A DNA stretch of 64,000 bases from Pseudoalteromonas sp. XMcav2-N (GTDB lineage: Bacteria; Pseudomonadota; Gammaproteobacteria; Enterobacterales; Alteromonadaceae): contig NZ_JAMXSF010000017.1 of assembly GCF_024124545.1 (NCBI RefSeq), positions 62,001 through 126,000 of the forward strand, read 5' to 3'. A program made the translations under genes and the position numbers. The notes under the pieces are model-generated. The model saw nothing but the letters and a program-made list of their open reading frames with translations, ran no database searches and was not told where the DNA came from. Of this stretch, positions 33,586 through 43,361 are shown piece after piece. The first letter of the stretch is position 1, and each line of letters begins with the position of its first letter.

Positions 33586-35838
33586 ATGAGTTTAAGAACA
33601 CAACTAAGAAAAATATTGCCTAGCATTTCAGTTACCGAGCAAGAAGCGCTTGATGCGGGAGATGTCTGGCTTGAAGGCTCAATCTATCGCGGCAAACCAG
33701 ACTTTGACGCATTGCGTGCGGTACCAGAAGCCAAATTAAGCAGCGAAGAACAAGCATTTCTGGACGGTCCGGTACAGGAATTGATGGCGATGATCGATGA
33801 TTCTGTGATCCAGAACGAAAAGCACTTGCCAGATCACATCCTTGAATTTTTGAAAAAAGAGCGTTTCTTTTCTCTCATTATTCCTAAAGAGTACGGCGGC
33901 AGAGAGTTCAGTCCGTATGCTAATTCAACCATTGTTGGCACCATAGCAACCAAATCGTCTGCGGTGGCTGTCACTGTCATGGTACCTAATTCACTGGGCC
34001 CGGGTGAGTTGCTGATGCATTATGGCACTAAAGAGCAACAAGCACATTACCTGCCACGTCTGGCGAACGGAACTGACATTCCATGTTTTGCGTTAACCAG
34101 CCCGGAAGCCGGCTCAGATGCAGGTGGTATTCCTGATCAAGGGATCGTAACCAAAGGTGAATACAACGGTGAAGAGGTTCTGGGCCTGGAAGTGACCTGG
34201 GACAAACGCTATATCACTTTGGCGCCTATTGCCACGGTACTGGGCCTGGCGTTTAAAGTCTTTGACCCACAAGGTTTGTTGGGCGGTAAAGAATCTCTGG
34301 GTATTACCTGTGCCCTGATCCCTAAATCACACCCTGGTGTTGAACTGGGCAATCGCCACGACCCTATGGGTATTCGTTTCTATAACGGTACGACGCGTGG
34401 TGAGAAAGTGTTCATTCCGATGGACTTCATCATCGGTGGCCAGCAAAACATCGGCCGAGGATGGCAAATGCTGGTGAGCTGTCTGGGGGCGGGTCGTGGT
34501 ATTTCATTACCTGCGTTGGGCGTATCGACCAGTCAGGTAGCGCTTAAGTCTGCGTCTGAGTACGCGGCAGTGCGTGAGCAGTTCGGGCTTGCAATTGGTC
34601 AGTTTGAAGGCATTCAGGAAAAACTGGCTGATATCGCAGGTAAAACTTACCTGCAAGAAGCCATGCGTGTTTTAACCACAGAAGGTCTGGGAATGGGCCT
34701 GAAGCCTTCAGTGGTCACGGCAATTGCAAAGTATCACATGACGGAAACTGGCCGAGACGTACTGGACTCCGCAATGGATATCTTAGCGGGTAAAGCCATT
34801 CAGAACGGTCCGCAAAATACGCTTGCCAGCGGGTACGTAGCTCAACCAATTGCAATCACAGTAGAAGGCGCCAACATCCTCACCCGTAACCTGATGATTT
34901 TTGGTCAAGGTGTAATGCGTTGTCACCCTTACCTGCAGTCAATGGTCGAAGCAATTCACAGCGAAGAGGCTGACGCTGACAAGACATTTAACAAGATATT
35001 ACGCAAAACGGTTGGCTACAGCGTTGCAAATAGCTTACGTGCATTCAAGCTGGGTCTGCTGCCTTTCACGGCGGGCAGCAAATCAAGTTTGCCAGAAGTG
35101 CAGCAATATGAAAAAGCAGCTCAACGTTTGTCAGCAAAACTGGCAGTGTATGCGGACTTTTCACTACTTGTTTTGGGCGGAAAGTTAAAACAAGCTGAAA
35201 TGTTGTCTGCGCGTTTGGGCGATGTGATGAGCTACTTGTATGCCGCGATGGCTTCTATTAAGTATTATGAGCAAAAAGTGGCTGTTACAGACCGAGAAGC
35301 GGCTGCACCTTACTTCCACTATGCAACACGTTATGCACTGGTTGAAGCTGAACAGGCATTGCATAAGTTTCTGGACAACTTCCCGGCGGCCGGAACGCGT
35401 AAGTTTATGCGTGTACTGACTCTGCAGTTTGGTCATGCTATGCCACGTATCAACGATGACATGGTACGTGAGTTGGCGACGGCAGCACAACTGGATACCG
35501 CGTTCAAAGCCCAGTTGACTCACCTGGTCAAGCCTCAAGCGGGCGATGGACACGACATCAACGAGCAGGCATATAAAGCTAAGATTGCATGTCTGGATCT
35601 GCTGAGCAAAGTGAAGAAGGCCCTGAAGAAGCGCGAAATCAAAGCGGGTGTGCGTTTCTACGAAACACTGGATAACGCCTTGATTGCCAAAGTTATCACT
35701 GAGACCGAATATGCACAGCTGATTGACTACAATCGCAAGCGTGAAAAGGCGATCCGTGTTGATGAGTTTGACTTTGATCTTAATCTTCTGGACGATCAGG
35801 CTGGATCAGGTAGTGTCAAATCAGCTGTGAATCAATAA
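33586..35838 (+). CDS. fadE: FadE-type acyl-CoA dehydrogenase
   Basis: First oxidation step of fatty-acid beta-oxidation (acyl-CoA to trans-2-enoyl-CoA, FAD-dependent). The 750-residue product is somewhat shorter than E. coli FadE (814), which carries N-terminal membrane segments; none is seen here. Visible: IPKEYGGREFS, CFALTSPEAGSDAGG, the FAD/catalytic region VREQFGLAIGQFEGIQEKLADIAGKTY and the long C-terminal DUF1974-type helical domain from about residue 460. ATG at 33586 was chosen for homology and the GGATGAG site; the frame opens 15 codons earlier. A FadR-like site overlaps the start; a terminator follows. Confidence 0.9.
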   Translation: MSLRTQLRKILPSISVTEQEALDAGDVWLEGSIYRGKPDFDALRAVPEAKLSSEEQAFLDGPVQELMAMIDDSVIQNEKHLPDHILEFLKKERFFSLIIPKEYGGREFSPYANSTIVGTIATKSSAVAVTVMVPNSLGPGELLMHYGTKEQQAHYLPRLANGTDIPCFALTSPEAGSDAGGIPDQGIVTKGEYNGEEVLGLEVTWDKRYITLAPIATVLGLAFKVFDPQGLLGGKESLGITCALIPKSHPGVELGNRHDPMGIRFYNGTTRGEKVFIPMDFIIGGQQNIGRGWQMLVSCLGAGRGISLPALGVSTSQVALKSASEYAAVREQFGLAIGQFEGIQEKLADIAGKTYLQEAMRVLTTEGLGMGLKPSVVTAIAKYHMTETGRDVLDSAMDILAGKAIQNGPQNTLASGYVAQPIAITVEGANILTRNLMIFGQGVMRCHPYLQSMVEAIHSEEADADKTFNKILRKTVGYSVANSLRAFKLGLLPFTAGSKSSLPEVQQYEKAAQRLSAKLAVYADFSLLVLGGKLKQAEMLSARLGDVMSYLYAAMASIKYYEQKVAVTDREAAAPYFHYATRYALVEAEQALHKFLDNFPAAGTRKFMRVLTLQFGHAMPRINDDMVRELATAAQLDTAFKAQLTHLVKPQAGDGHDINEQAYKAKIACLDLLSKVKKALKKREIKAGVRFYETLDNALIAKVITETEYAQLIDYNRKREKAIRVDEFDFDLNLLDDQAGSGSVKSAVNQ

Positions 35839-35860
35839 GCAGCAAAATAATAATCTCTAC

Positions 35861-35886
35861 AAAGCCCCGTTTAACCGGGGCTTTTT
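35861..35886 (+). terminator. Terminator after fadE
   Basis: A 9-bp stem AAAGCCCCG/CGGGGCTTT with a 6-base loop and a T run, 22 bases after the stop. Confidence 0.85.
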
Positions 35887-35999
35887 CGTAAGTCATTGTC
35901 ATTGCTATCCTTGAAGTATTTGTAGGCGTGTTACACTGTGAGATAAACATATCTTCAGTACGTTATTGTCAACATAAACTTAAGAACTCAGGGAATGTT

Positions 36000-36953
36000 A
36001 TGTCAGCCACCACACTTGTTTCTCACGTCATGACCATGTTGCCAGACTCGCAGCACAGCCAAGCGCTGTGGAGTGGCTGTGGTCACATTTATAAGTTTAC
36101 TTATCAAGGAAACATGCTCGTTGCGAAAGTTGCGACTGTGCCTGCGCAGCTCGATCACAGGCACATTACGCAAAGTGAGCATTCGCTGAATCGTAAGTAT
36201 CGTTCCTATGAAAAGGAACTGAGGTTTTATCGAGATACAGCGCAAAGTTATTCTAATGAAATTGCATTACCAGAAGTAAAAGCCTTAGCGAATCAAAATC
36301 AGGTTTTTATCTCTGTATTTACTGACTTTGAAACTCAGGGATATCACAACGTCAGCAAAGCAGACCCTGTGCACGTGAATCTAATGATGGCGTGGCTGGC
36401 GCGTTTTCATGCGGCAGGACTTGTCAGTCCAAACCTGCGCGGCATATACGGACGAGGAAACTACTGGCATTTGAGCACACGCCCAGACGAGTATGAACGC
36501 ATGACGTCAGGCTTACTTAAAAGCAGTGCGAAACAGATTGACCAACGGTTGTTGGATTGTCCCTATCAGACACTGATTCACGGTGATGCAAAGCTGGCTA
36601 ATTTCGCTTTTTCTCGGAGTCAGGCGTTGGGCTACGATTTCCAGCATATAGGGGAGGGTATTGGAGTTGCTGATGTTATGCTGCTGCTTACCAGTTTGTA
36701 TTGTGGACGTGATCTGGAGTTACATGCTGAGCAATATCTTGACGTATACTTTGAGCAGCTATCTGAGGCATTAGCTGAGCACTGGTCCAAAGAGCAGTTT
36801 CACGACCTGGAAAAGTGCTGGCGACAACGATGGGCGTTTGTATGGGCGGATTTTCATCGTTTTTTACTTGGCTGGAAACCGGATCATGAAAAACTGACAT
36901 CATACATGCTCCACCAAACAGAGCTTTGCCTTGAACAACTCGGAGAAGCGTAA
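36000..36953 (+). CDS. Aminoglycoside/choline-type phosphotransferase family protein
   Basis: A 317-residue kinase-like protein. Seen: a Gly-containing N-lobe (LWSGCGHIYKFTYQGNMLVAKVA, Lys in the beta-3 strand), the catalytic loop LIHGDAKLANFAF (Brenner motif HGDxxxxN) and the metal-binding GYDFQHIGEG. These features fit the APH/EcKinase-like small-molecule kinase group; the substrate is unknown. AGGGA precedes the ATG at 36000; the frame opens 24 codons earlier. Its stop overlaps the start of the EamA transporter gene (TAATG), so the two are coupled and may handle the same compound. Confidence 0.8.
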   Translation: MSATTLVSHVMTMLPDSQHSQALWSGCGHIYKFTYQGNMLVAKVATVPAQLDHRHITQSEHSLNRKYRSYEKELRFYRDTAQSYSNEIALPEVKALANQNQVFISVFTDFETQGYHNVSKADPVHVNLMMAWLARFHAAGLVSPNLRGIYGRGNYWHLSTRPDEYERMTSGLLKSSAKQIDQRLLDCPYQTLIHGDAKLANFAFSRSQALGYDFQHIGEGIGVADVMLLLTSLYCGRDLELHAEQYLDVYFEQLSEALAEHWSKEQFHDLEKCWRQRWAFVWADFHRFLLGWKPDHEKLTSYMLHQTELCLEQLGEA

Positions 36954-37768
36954 TGCTGATGGCCCTGTTCAGTGCTCTGTGCTGGGCGTGCTTTGATTTC
37001 TTGCGCAAGCAATTGGCTCAGCAATTTAGCGCCCCATTAATGTCAATTATGTTCAGTTTGCTTGTGTTACCTGGCTACCTGATTTACTGGGCCTGGCTCG
37101 AAGCCCCTCTGCCTGAAGCCGGGTATTTTATTCCAGGCACTGTCAGTGGCTTGCTCGCGGCACTAGGCAGTGTGTGCTTTATTCGCGGCTTAGCAGTAGG
37201 AAAAATTGCTGTGATGCTCCCCTTGTTGTCTGTCACCCCTGTGGTGTCTGGCGCTTTTGCCTGGGCCTGGCTGGGAGAGCCGTTAGGTGAAGCTGAGTTA
37301 GTGGCCTTGGCGGCCATTACTCTGGGGTCGTTTGTATTACAAGGTGGCAGACTGTCAATGACAGAGCGGGGTACAGGGTACATGCTGGTAACCGCATTGT
37401 GTTGGGGGATGTGCATCGTGTTCGATAAACAGGCACTTAAATTTGGCACTGTCAGCTTTCATTTAATCTTTCTGACTTTGTCCGTGGTACTCATAAACAG
37501 TATTATTTTCAGGCCTGAGCTAGCCATTAAATTGATTTTGAGATCGAAATGGCTGTGGGGATGTGCGGCATTTGTATTTTCATTCGCTGTATTATGTCAG
37601 CTGGTTGCCTTACAGCAGTTACAGCCTGGGGTAATGGAAGCCATTAAACGTGCCATCGGAATTATCAGTGCGGCGTTGCTAGGCGTTTATTTCTATAAAG
37701 AAACACTAAAACGCCACCAGTGGTTCAGTATCTTTGTTATCCTTGCCGGGACCTTGGCCTTATATTAA
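36953..37768 (+). CDS. DMT-superfamily (EamA) transporter
   Basis: A 271-residue inner-membrane protein with about ten predicted transmembrane helices in two EamA repeats: the first holds GLLAALGSVCFIRGLAVGKIAVMLPLLSVTPVVSGAFAW and the second LQQLQPGVMEAIKRAIGIISAALLGVYFYKE. Family members export metabolites, amino acids or nucleobases; the substrate is not evident. Translation is coupled to the preceding phosphotransferase. A hairpin (GGAGCA/TGCTCC, 37770-37792) follows the stop. Confidence 0.88.
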   Translation: MLMALFSALCWACFDFLRKQLAQQFSAPLMSIMFSLLVLPGYLIYWAWLEAPLPEAGYFIPGTVSGLLAALGSVCFIRGLAVGKIAVMLPLLSVTPVVSGAFAWAWLGEPLGEAELVALAAITLGSFVLQGGRLSMTERGTGYMLVTALCWGMCIVFDKQALKFGTVSFHLIFLTLSVVLINSIIFRPELAIKLILRSKWLWGCAAFVFSFAVLCQLVALQQLQPGVMEAIKRAIGIISAALLGVYFYKETLKRHQWFSIFVILAGTLALY

Positions 37769-37769
37769 A

Positions 37770-37792
37770 GGAGCAAGCTTAGTGCCTGCTCC
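37770..37792. terminator. Hairpin between the EamA and S8 protease genes
   Basis: GGAGCA and TGCTCC pair around an 11-base loop. On the minus strand it is followed by TTTAATAT, so it may end the protease transcript; the plus-strand context lacks a T run. Confidence 0.45.
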
Positions 37793-37832
37793 CTGAGCGA
37801 CAACCTCATCCCTGAGCGCTGTCTTGGTTTAG

Positions 37833-39473
37833 TTACTTACATTGCGCGCCTTTGCGCCATACATTGCTGAAGATGTCAGGACGAGCGCCCAGTGACCACC
37901 AGGTTGCCTGATACTCGTAGCCTTTGTAAGACACTTTATCGCCTGTGTTGTAGTAGGTGCCTGAATTCCACGCTTCTACACCACTACAGCCCCCACCATT
38001 GCTGCCATCTGTCACAGTAACGCTCAGGCTCTTAGTCGCCGTTTTGTTATTTGTACCAGTTACTGTCAAAGTGACGTTGTAAGTACCTGCCTGTGCATAG
38101 GTGTGGCCAGGGCTGGTTTGTGAGCTCGAATTACCATCACCAAAGCTCCAGCTATAAGAACCTGCGCTTGATTTGTTACTGAACTGAACGCTCAGGCCGT
38201 TTGGAGTTGCTGAGAAGTCGGCGATAAGGCCAGGACCACTACAGTTTCCATTTGTCAGATAGTCATAGGCAGCTTTCGCCTGCACGATACCGTGACCATA
38301 ATAGTTATCGCGTCCAGCTGCACCTTTGTCCTTCGCTGTAGCATTCAGTGCAGAGCGGATCTGATCTGCACTACAACTTGGGAAGTTGCTCCAGACCAGT
38401 GCTGCCACACCAGAGACGTGAGGTGTGGCCATAGATGTACCGCTGATGCTCTTATAGCTATTGTCATTCCAGGTTGAATTTACATTCACACCCGGGCCTG
38501 CGATTTCAACCTGGCTGTTGTACTGTGAAAATGAGGCGACTCTCTCAGAGCTATCTACGGCTGCTACAGAGACAACTGCGTCATAAGATGCTGGGTAGCT
38601 GAATGAGCTATTAGAGCCATTACCTGCTGCTGCGATGTGTAACATGCCACGCTGTGCACTTTGGGCAAAAGCATTACGTTCTGCTGTTGAGCTACCGCTG
38701 CCTCCCAAACTCATACTAGTTACGTTTGCGCCCGCTGCCTCACATTGCTCGATTGCTTTTATCAGGTCTGAACCGTAAGCCCAGCGGCCTTGGTCATTGA
38801 AGACCTTAACAATATGTAAACCAAGTTGACCTGACGGATTCACACCAACCACACCCTGGCCATTGCCACCAAGGGCTGCAATCGTACCAGCAACGTGTGT
38901 GCCGTGGCCATTGCCATCCTGATACCAATTGCCAGTGTTATAAGAGCCGTGGCCGTCGTTGCCGGTCACACCTGTGTTTGGCAGGTCCGGGTGGCCGCGT
39001 GTGTAACCCGTATCCATGATACAGACTTTCTTATTTCCGGCACTGCTATCACTAACCTGGTTTGCCTGAACCATAGTGATGCCGTAAGGGACTGACTCTG
39101 CGTAAGGAGAGACAGATTGACTGCTCACCTCAGGTAGAAAGCGCTTAGGATCCACCTCTACAGATTCAACGTTTCCACTGGCTTCCAGCTCTGCTAATTG
39201 TTCAGCGGTTAATTCCATTACAACGGCATTGACACTTGGCAAAGTCTCAATCGCTTCAACATTGGCCTGCGTAGCAATACTGGCCAGGCCCTGCGCTTTA
39301 AACTGAGACAGTTCTGCGCCTGATACACGCATAGGAAGTGTATTCGCAACTGCTGAATCTTTGACTGTAACGATGACACGCTGCGTTTCAGCAGCTTGCG
39401 CTGTGCTAAGTGCTGCTGTGACACTCAGGGCCAGTAATGAGTATTTTACGCTTGTTATAACTTTGGTTTTCAT
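37833..39473 (-). CDS. Secreted subtilisin-family (S8) serine protease with PKD and chitin-binding domains
   Basis: A 546-residue extracellular protease. Order: signal peptide (1-28), inhibitor I9-like propeptide (about 30-110), catalytic domain with Asp154 (IMDTGY), His193 (GHGTHVAG), oxyanion Asn285 (AAGN) and Ser347 (GTSMATPH), a PKD domain (about 415-487) and a C-terminal CBM5/12 chitin-binding module (about 498-546, EAWNSGTYYNTGDKVSYKG with Trp-Trp). The add-on domains suggest it acts on chitin-associated protein, probably exported by type II secretion. No gene partner is seen. Confidence 0.95.
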   Translation of the reverse strand: MKTKVITSVKYSLLALSVTAALSTAQAAETQRVIVTVKDSAVANTLPMRVSGAELSQFKAQGLASIATQANVEAIETLPSVNAVVMELTAEQLAELEASGNVESVEVDPKRFLPEVSSQSVSPYAESVPYGITMVQANQVSDSSAGNKKVCIMDTGYTRGHPDLPNTGVTGNDGHGSYNTGNWYQDGNGHGTHVAGTIAALGGNGQGVVGVNPSGQLGLHIVKVFNDQGRWAYGSDLIKAIEQCEAAGANVTSMSLGGSGSSTAERNAFAQSAQRGMLHIAAAGNGSNSSFSYPASYDAVVSVAAVDSSERVASFSQYNSQVEIAGPGVNVNSTWNDNSYKSISGTSMATPHVSGVAALVWSNFPSCSADQIRSALNATAKDKGAAGRDNYYGHGIVQAKAAYDYLTNGNCSGPGLIADFSATPNGLSVQFSNKSSAGSYSWSFGDGNSSSQTSPGHTYAQAGTYNVTLTVTGTNNKTATKSLSVTVTDGSNGGGCSGVEAWNSGTYYNTGDKVSYKGYEYQATWWSLGARPDIFSNVWRKGAQCK

Positions 39474-39662
39474 AAGTTTACCTTTATTACATGTTGTTAA
39501 CCCTTATAACTAAAACAGGGAATGCTAGCGCTGTCAATAATGAAAAAATCAGGAATATTTCCTTGGGGATTTTTTATACTTTTGAGGCTGATTTCGTGGA
39601 TAGATTTTTGTTGCATATGCAACTTGTGTGGTAATATATTTTTTATATTAAGAATAAAAAAA

Positions 39663-40715
39663 TTAAAATTTTATTTGCTGATTCAGTGTCTTAATATTGT
39701 AACTTTGGCCGCCAGTTGTAAACTTTCTGAAGTCTATGTCACGTAAACCACGACCGTGCAGTGCGTCATACAATGGTCTAAAATTTTCAGAATACGGTCG
39801 AAAAATAGCAATTTTTTGCTCGCCGATTGCACTTATCTTGCGGTCATGGAATTTTCTAATCTCTGTTAGCAGGTAGCCACCTAAGAAAACGTGACCGCCC
39901 AGTGACACATCGACTGTCTTTTCGTGTCCTTCATCCCAGTTAATGCCGCCAATGTGTACTTGATCTCTGATATTGAGTTCTGTTGCAGCCCGCGCGGCGC
40001 CACGGGCAATAGCGTCATTAGCGCACCAGATCAGTTTTGTATCCGGAAATCGTTGCAGTAGTCCTGTTGCCAACTCGTATGCACTTTTTTCTGACCATTG
40101 TGCATCGACCCGGTCAACCAGGTTGACACCATAGTTTCTGTTGGTATAGCCAAGCAAGCCTTGCTCTCGCTCAATTGCAGCCCTGGTGGCAACATCGCCG
40201 AGCAATGCTAGCATAGTGCTGCGTTCTCCTGTTTGTTGTAACTCATCAGGCAAAGACTGATGGAGTAGTTTTGCAAGCAGTCGGCCAGCCTGATAGTTGT
40301 CTGGGGTGACGGAACCCAACACGCCAATCCCTTTAGCTGAGACGCGCTTCAGCGCAAGCTTATCAGGACTATTGAGTAAAAAGGAGACCCGTTTATGCTC
40401 GCCTGTTGCTGTAAGCAATGCGTCAGTAATTACCCCTTTTTCGTCAACCAATACCAAATAGTCCGAATTGGACAGCAGGGCTTGCTGAGCGAGCTTTTTC
40501 ATAACGATATGATTTCGTTCCGCGTATAGCGTCGTCAGCTGGATATCGAGATCCTCAGCAGCAGCATCCATGACTTTAGAAACATTGTGCCAGAAAGCCC
40601 CGGTAGGATTGTCTTGTTTGTGGCCTGGGTTTATAAAGGTGACTGTAATTGGCTGAGCGTAAGTGGTGAATGCAACAAAAAACAGTGTGATGACCATGAT
40701 AAGTAATCGTTTCAT
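39663..40715 (-). CDS. Orphan sugar-type (PBP1, Peripla_BP_4/LuxP-like) periplasmic binding protein
   Basis: A 350-residue protein with a signal peptide (about 1-20) and a type-I periplasmic binding fold: VTFINPGHKQDNPTGAFWHNV, LGSVTPDNYQAGRLLAKLL, and IWCANDAIARGAARAATEL followed by VHIGGINWDEG. No permease, ATPase, chemoreceptor or LuxQ-type kinase is next to it, so it may feed a distant sensor. ATG at 40715 is chosen for GAGAGG 4 bases upstream; the frame opens four codons earlier. It is divergent from the cytochrome b562 gene. Confidence 0.78.
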   Translation of the reverse strand: MKRLLIMVITLFFVAFTTYAQPITVTFINPGHKQDNPTGAFWHNVSKVMDAAAEDLDIQLTTLYAERNHIVMKKLAQQALLSNSDYLVLVDEKGVITDALLTATGEHKRVSFLLNSPDKLALKRVSAKGIGVLGSVTPDNYQAGRLLAKLLHQSLPDELQQTGERSTMLALLGDVATRAAIEREQGLLGYTNRNYGVNLVDRVDAQWSEKSAYELATGLLQRFPDTKLIWCANDAIARGAARAATELNIRDQVHIGGINWDEGHEKTVDVSLGGHVFLGGYLLTEIRKFHDRKISAIGEQKIAIFRPYSENFRPLYDALHGRGLRDIDFRKFTTGGQSYNIKTLNQQIKF

Positions 40716-40796
40716 TACACCTCTCAATATGAAGACGTTAGTTTGTTTGCCACGTTTTTACTTATATACTAGCCCATTCTTAAATAAGGGGGGAAA

Positions 40797-41192
40797 ATGA
40801 GACGCCTGGTAATTATTCTTTTTTCACTGTTTTTTGTTCAGTCGGCTATTTCATCACAAGGCCAGGATTTAAATCAGACCATGAAAAATATGGGGCATGC
40901 ATACAAGCAAGCGATGGAAGCCACAGAAGCGCAAGAGATTAATCGACATCTGAACACCATGTTGTCATTACTCAAGCAAAGTAAACTACATAATTTTAAA
41001 ACCGATGTTAAAGCTGAGTCATTACAGGGACTTGAGAAAGTAGTTGGTGTAATAAACGAAGCGCAAAGTTTGCTGGCACAACAGCAAATCCAACAGGCTA
41101 AGCAGTTGTTAAAAGAAGTCGATGCATTGCGTAAAGACTATCACAAGTTGCACGAGCCGCCTGGCTTTTGGGAGCTGCTGTTTGGTAAATAG
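40797..41192 (+). CDS. Cytochrome b562-family protein
   Basis: A 131-residue periplasmic four-helix-bundle protein with a signal peptide (about 1-20, AISS|Q). The family binds haem b with a Met near the N-terminus and a His near the C-terminus; Met residues in LNQTMKNMGH and His in DYHKLHEPP are candidates. The sequence between is rich in Gln and Lys helices. If the ligands are functional it could carry electrons in the periplasm, but some family members have lost haem. AAGGGGGG precedes the ATG. Confidence 0.7.
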   Translation: MRRLVIILFSLFFVQSAISSQGQDLNQTMKNMGHAYKQAMEATEAQEINRHLNTMLSLLKQSKLHNFKTDVKAESLQGLEKVVGVINEAQSLLAQQQIQQAKQLLKEVDALRKDYHKLHEPPGFWELLFGK

Positions 41193-41253
41193 CGTTTAGC
41201 GTTTCCACATTGCCCCGGGGCCACGTAATGGTGGGCCTCAGGGCAAAAGCGTC

Positions 41254-43101
41254 CTAAATTTGCCAACTAATATCAAGTTTTATGGTTCGTTCGGCATGAT
41301 AGGGTGCATCTTCGTCTGCTGTGGTCCGATGCAGACGGTTGAAGAGGTTTAACACGCCCGCTCTTAGCGTCCAGCTTTCGTCCATATACCAGCTCATATT
41401 TAAGTCTGCGACAAGGCTGCGTTCCAATGCTGCTTCACCAGAGCCAACGTTTCGTTTTGCCAATTGATAATGGACGGCGGGTGCAAACTCAAATGACTGC
41501 CAGACATATCGGCCAGACAGGCTAAGTTTGCTGGGTGAAATGTCAGCAAGATAAGCGCCCGATTTACTTTTTCCTTGCTGATGTGTGTACCCGAATGTAT
41601 AAGACAGTGCGTCACTGACTTCTATGTGAGTGGATACTTCTGCCCCGGAAATTGTTGCCTGATCCAGGTTTTGATAAGTTCTGTCTCCCGACACCAGTTT
41701 GACTCTTTCTATATAGTCATCCAGCTGAGTATGAAATAAGTTCACGGTGGTATCTATACTGTCTTTTTTGAGGCGATAAGTCAGTTCAAGTCCCTGACTT
41801 GTCTCTGGCTCTAGTTCTAGATTACCCAGCGTATTTCCTCGAGGTGTAACACCATTAAAATATAGCTCCGTAAGTGTAGGGAATCGGAACGCACTGGCAT
41901 AGTTTAAAGACAGGCTATGGGATTGCCATTGCTTGGTGACCCCAAGGCTGTGGCTGATATGATTGTCAGATTTGCTGATGCCAAAGTTACTAGCACTGAA
42001 ATGATCAAAGCGCGCGCCAAAATCGACTCTCCACCCATTGTCTTCCCATATGCCATTAATAAAGGCCGCAATATTGTCTTGTGTGCCATCGAGCAAAGTA
42101 CTGCTCGCAGGATCGCTGGCGTCTTTCAGGTTTGATTCTTGATCTGTGATAGAAACTCCACGCCTTGCTGTCCAATCTAAGCCAGCGCGCAGTGGCAGGC
42201 CGTACAAGTCGTATTCGTGATACAGGTTAGTCCCTAGCGTGTGGGACTGGTATTGGGTTAAGTTATGTCGTTTTCCAATACGTGTGACGTCGCTATCCCA
42301 GTTCTGATAATGATGAAACACATTAACAAACCACTGCTCAGAGTTTAAAGACAGCTGTGCGAGACTGTGCATGTCTTCGGGATAAACCGCTATCTGCCTG
42401 TCAGGGAAAGTGACACTATTCTTTCCGACGTCTTTGCTAATGGAAGGGAGCCAGGACATGTTTAGTTCGATACCATTAGTAAGCGTATGCTGGTAACGTA
42501 AACTAGAGGAAAATTGCTCAAATCCATTGTTTAGCTCGTCGCCGTTTGGTGCGTAGCTCTTTTCTTTCTTCCTGTATGCAAACGCCAGGTTGTAGTGCTC
42601 CTCTCCGGTAATGGCAAGCAGGCGACGGCCTTTTCCTGTATCTTCATACCCTAGTTCAAGCGTATCCTGCTCCCCCTGAACTGAATTCATGGAAATAACG
42701 CCGCCTATTGCTTCTGAACCATAGAGCATGGCCGCAGGGCCTTTTTGAACACTGGCAAGTTGCAGTAAGCCCGGATCAATAAAAGAGGCTGAATTACCAG
42801 CGCGCCTGTCGGTGAGTAAAACGATGCCGTTGACTTCTGTTCTGACACGCCAGCGACTGAGGCCCCGAATACTATAGCTCTGATATAGGCCACCCTGACC
42901 ATTCAGCGAAACGCCTGGAACCTGTATTATCCAATCTGCAATAGTGTTATTTGCACCAAGCAAATCATCCTTGCTAACATGTGCTATGTTAACGTTTGTA
43001 AATGATTCTGAGGCAAGTAAATTTTTCCCGCCTATGACTTCAATTGTTTCAATAGCGCTGCCTTGCGCCGCGATCGTGGATAGTAATAAACACTGGATCA
43101 T
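41254..43101 (-). CDS. TonB-dependent outer-membrane receptor
   Basis: A 615-residue TonB-dependent receptor: short signal peptide (about 1-16), TonB-box-like IETIEVIGGK, plug domain (about 30-150, including SYSIRGLSRWRVRTEVNGI and VQKGPAAMLYGSEAIGGVI) and a beta-barrel ending DISWQI. The size and plug motifs fit the siderophore/haem/vitamin B12 type of receptor; the ligand is unknown. An inverted repeat lies 24-42 bases upstream of the start. No TonB or permease genes adjoin it. Confidence 0.9.
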   Translation of the reverse strand: MIQCLLLSTIAAQGSAIETIEVIGGKNLLASESFTNVNIAHVSKDDLLGANNTIADWIIQVPGVSLNGQGGLYQSYSIRGLSRWRVRTEVNGIVLLTDRRAGNSASFIDPGLLQLASVQKGPAAMLYGSEAIGGVISMNSVQGEQDTLELGYEDTGKGRRLLAITGEEHYNLAFAYRKKEKSYAPNGDELNNGFEQFSSSLRYQHTLTNGIELNMSWLPSISKDVGKNSVTFPDRQIAVYPEDMHSLAQLSLNSEQWFVNVFHHYQNWDSDVTRIGKRHNLTQYQSHTLGTNLYHEYDLYGLPLRAGLDWTARRGVSITDQESNLKDASDPASSTLLDGTQDNIAAFINGIWEDNGWRVDFGARFDHFSASNFGISKSDNHISHSLGVTKQWQSHSLSLNYASAFRFPTLTELYFNGVTPRGNTLGNLELEPETSQGLELTYRLKKDSIDTTVNLFHTQLDDYIERVKLVSGDRTYQNLDQATISGAEVSTHIEVSDALSYTFGYTHQQGKSKSGAYLADISPSKLSLSGRYVWQSFEFAPAVHYQLAKRNVGSGEAALERSLVADLNMSWYMDESWTLRAGVLNLFNRLHRTTADEDAPYHAERTIKLDISWQI

Positions 43102-43124
43102 TTACTGCAAACCCTAATTTAGCT

Positions 43125-43143
43125 GTTCTTATACATTAAGAAC
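43125..43143. promoter_or_regulatory. Inverted repeat upstream of the TonB receptor gene
   Basis: GTTCTT (43125-43130) and AAGAAC (43138-43143), spaced 7 bases, form a 19-bp dyad just upstream of the receptor start. It does not match the Fur consensus; the regulator is unknown. Confidence 0.35.
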
Positions 43144-43361
43144 TCATTCATATTTGATGAAATTCTGTTATTGTTACATTTTGAATGTACCTTTAATTGC
43201 TAATGAAGTTAAAGCAAATGCGGTGAAATGACGTTGTTTGTAACTTTCTGTATTTGTGCTTAACTTTATTGACGTTTTTTGGTGTGAACGGTTCAAAGGC
43301 AAACTCGTGTTCCGGTTTGCTGACATTTAATTAAAACGATAAATAAACTGAAGGGAAAAAT

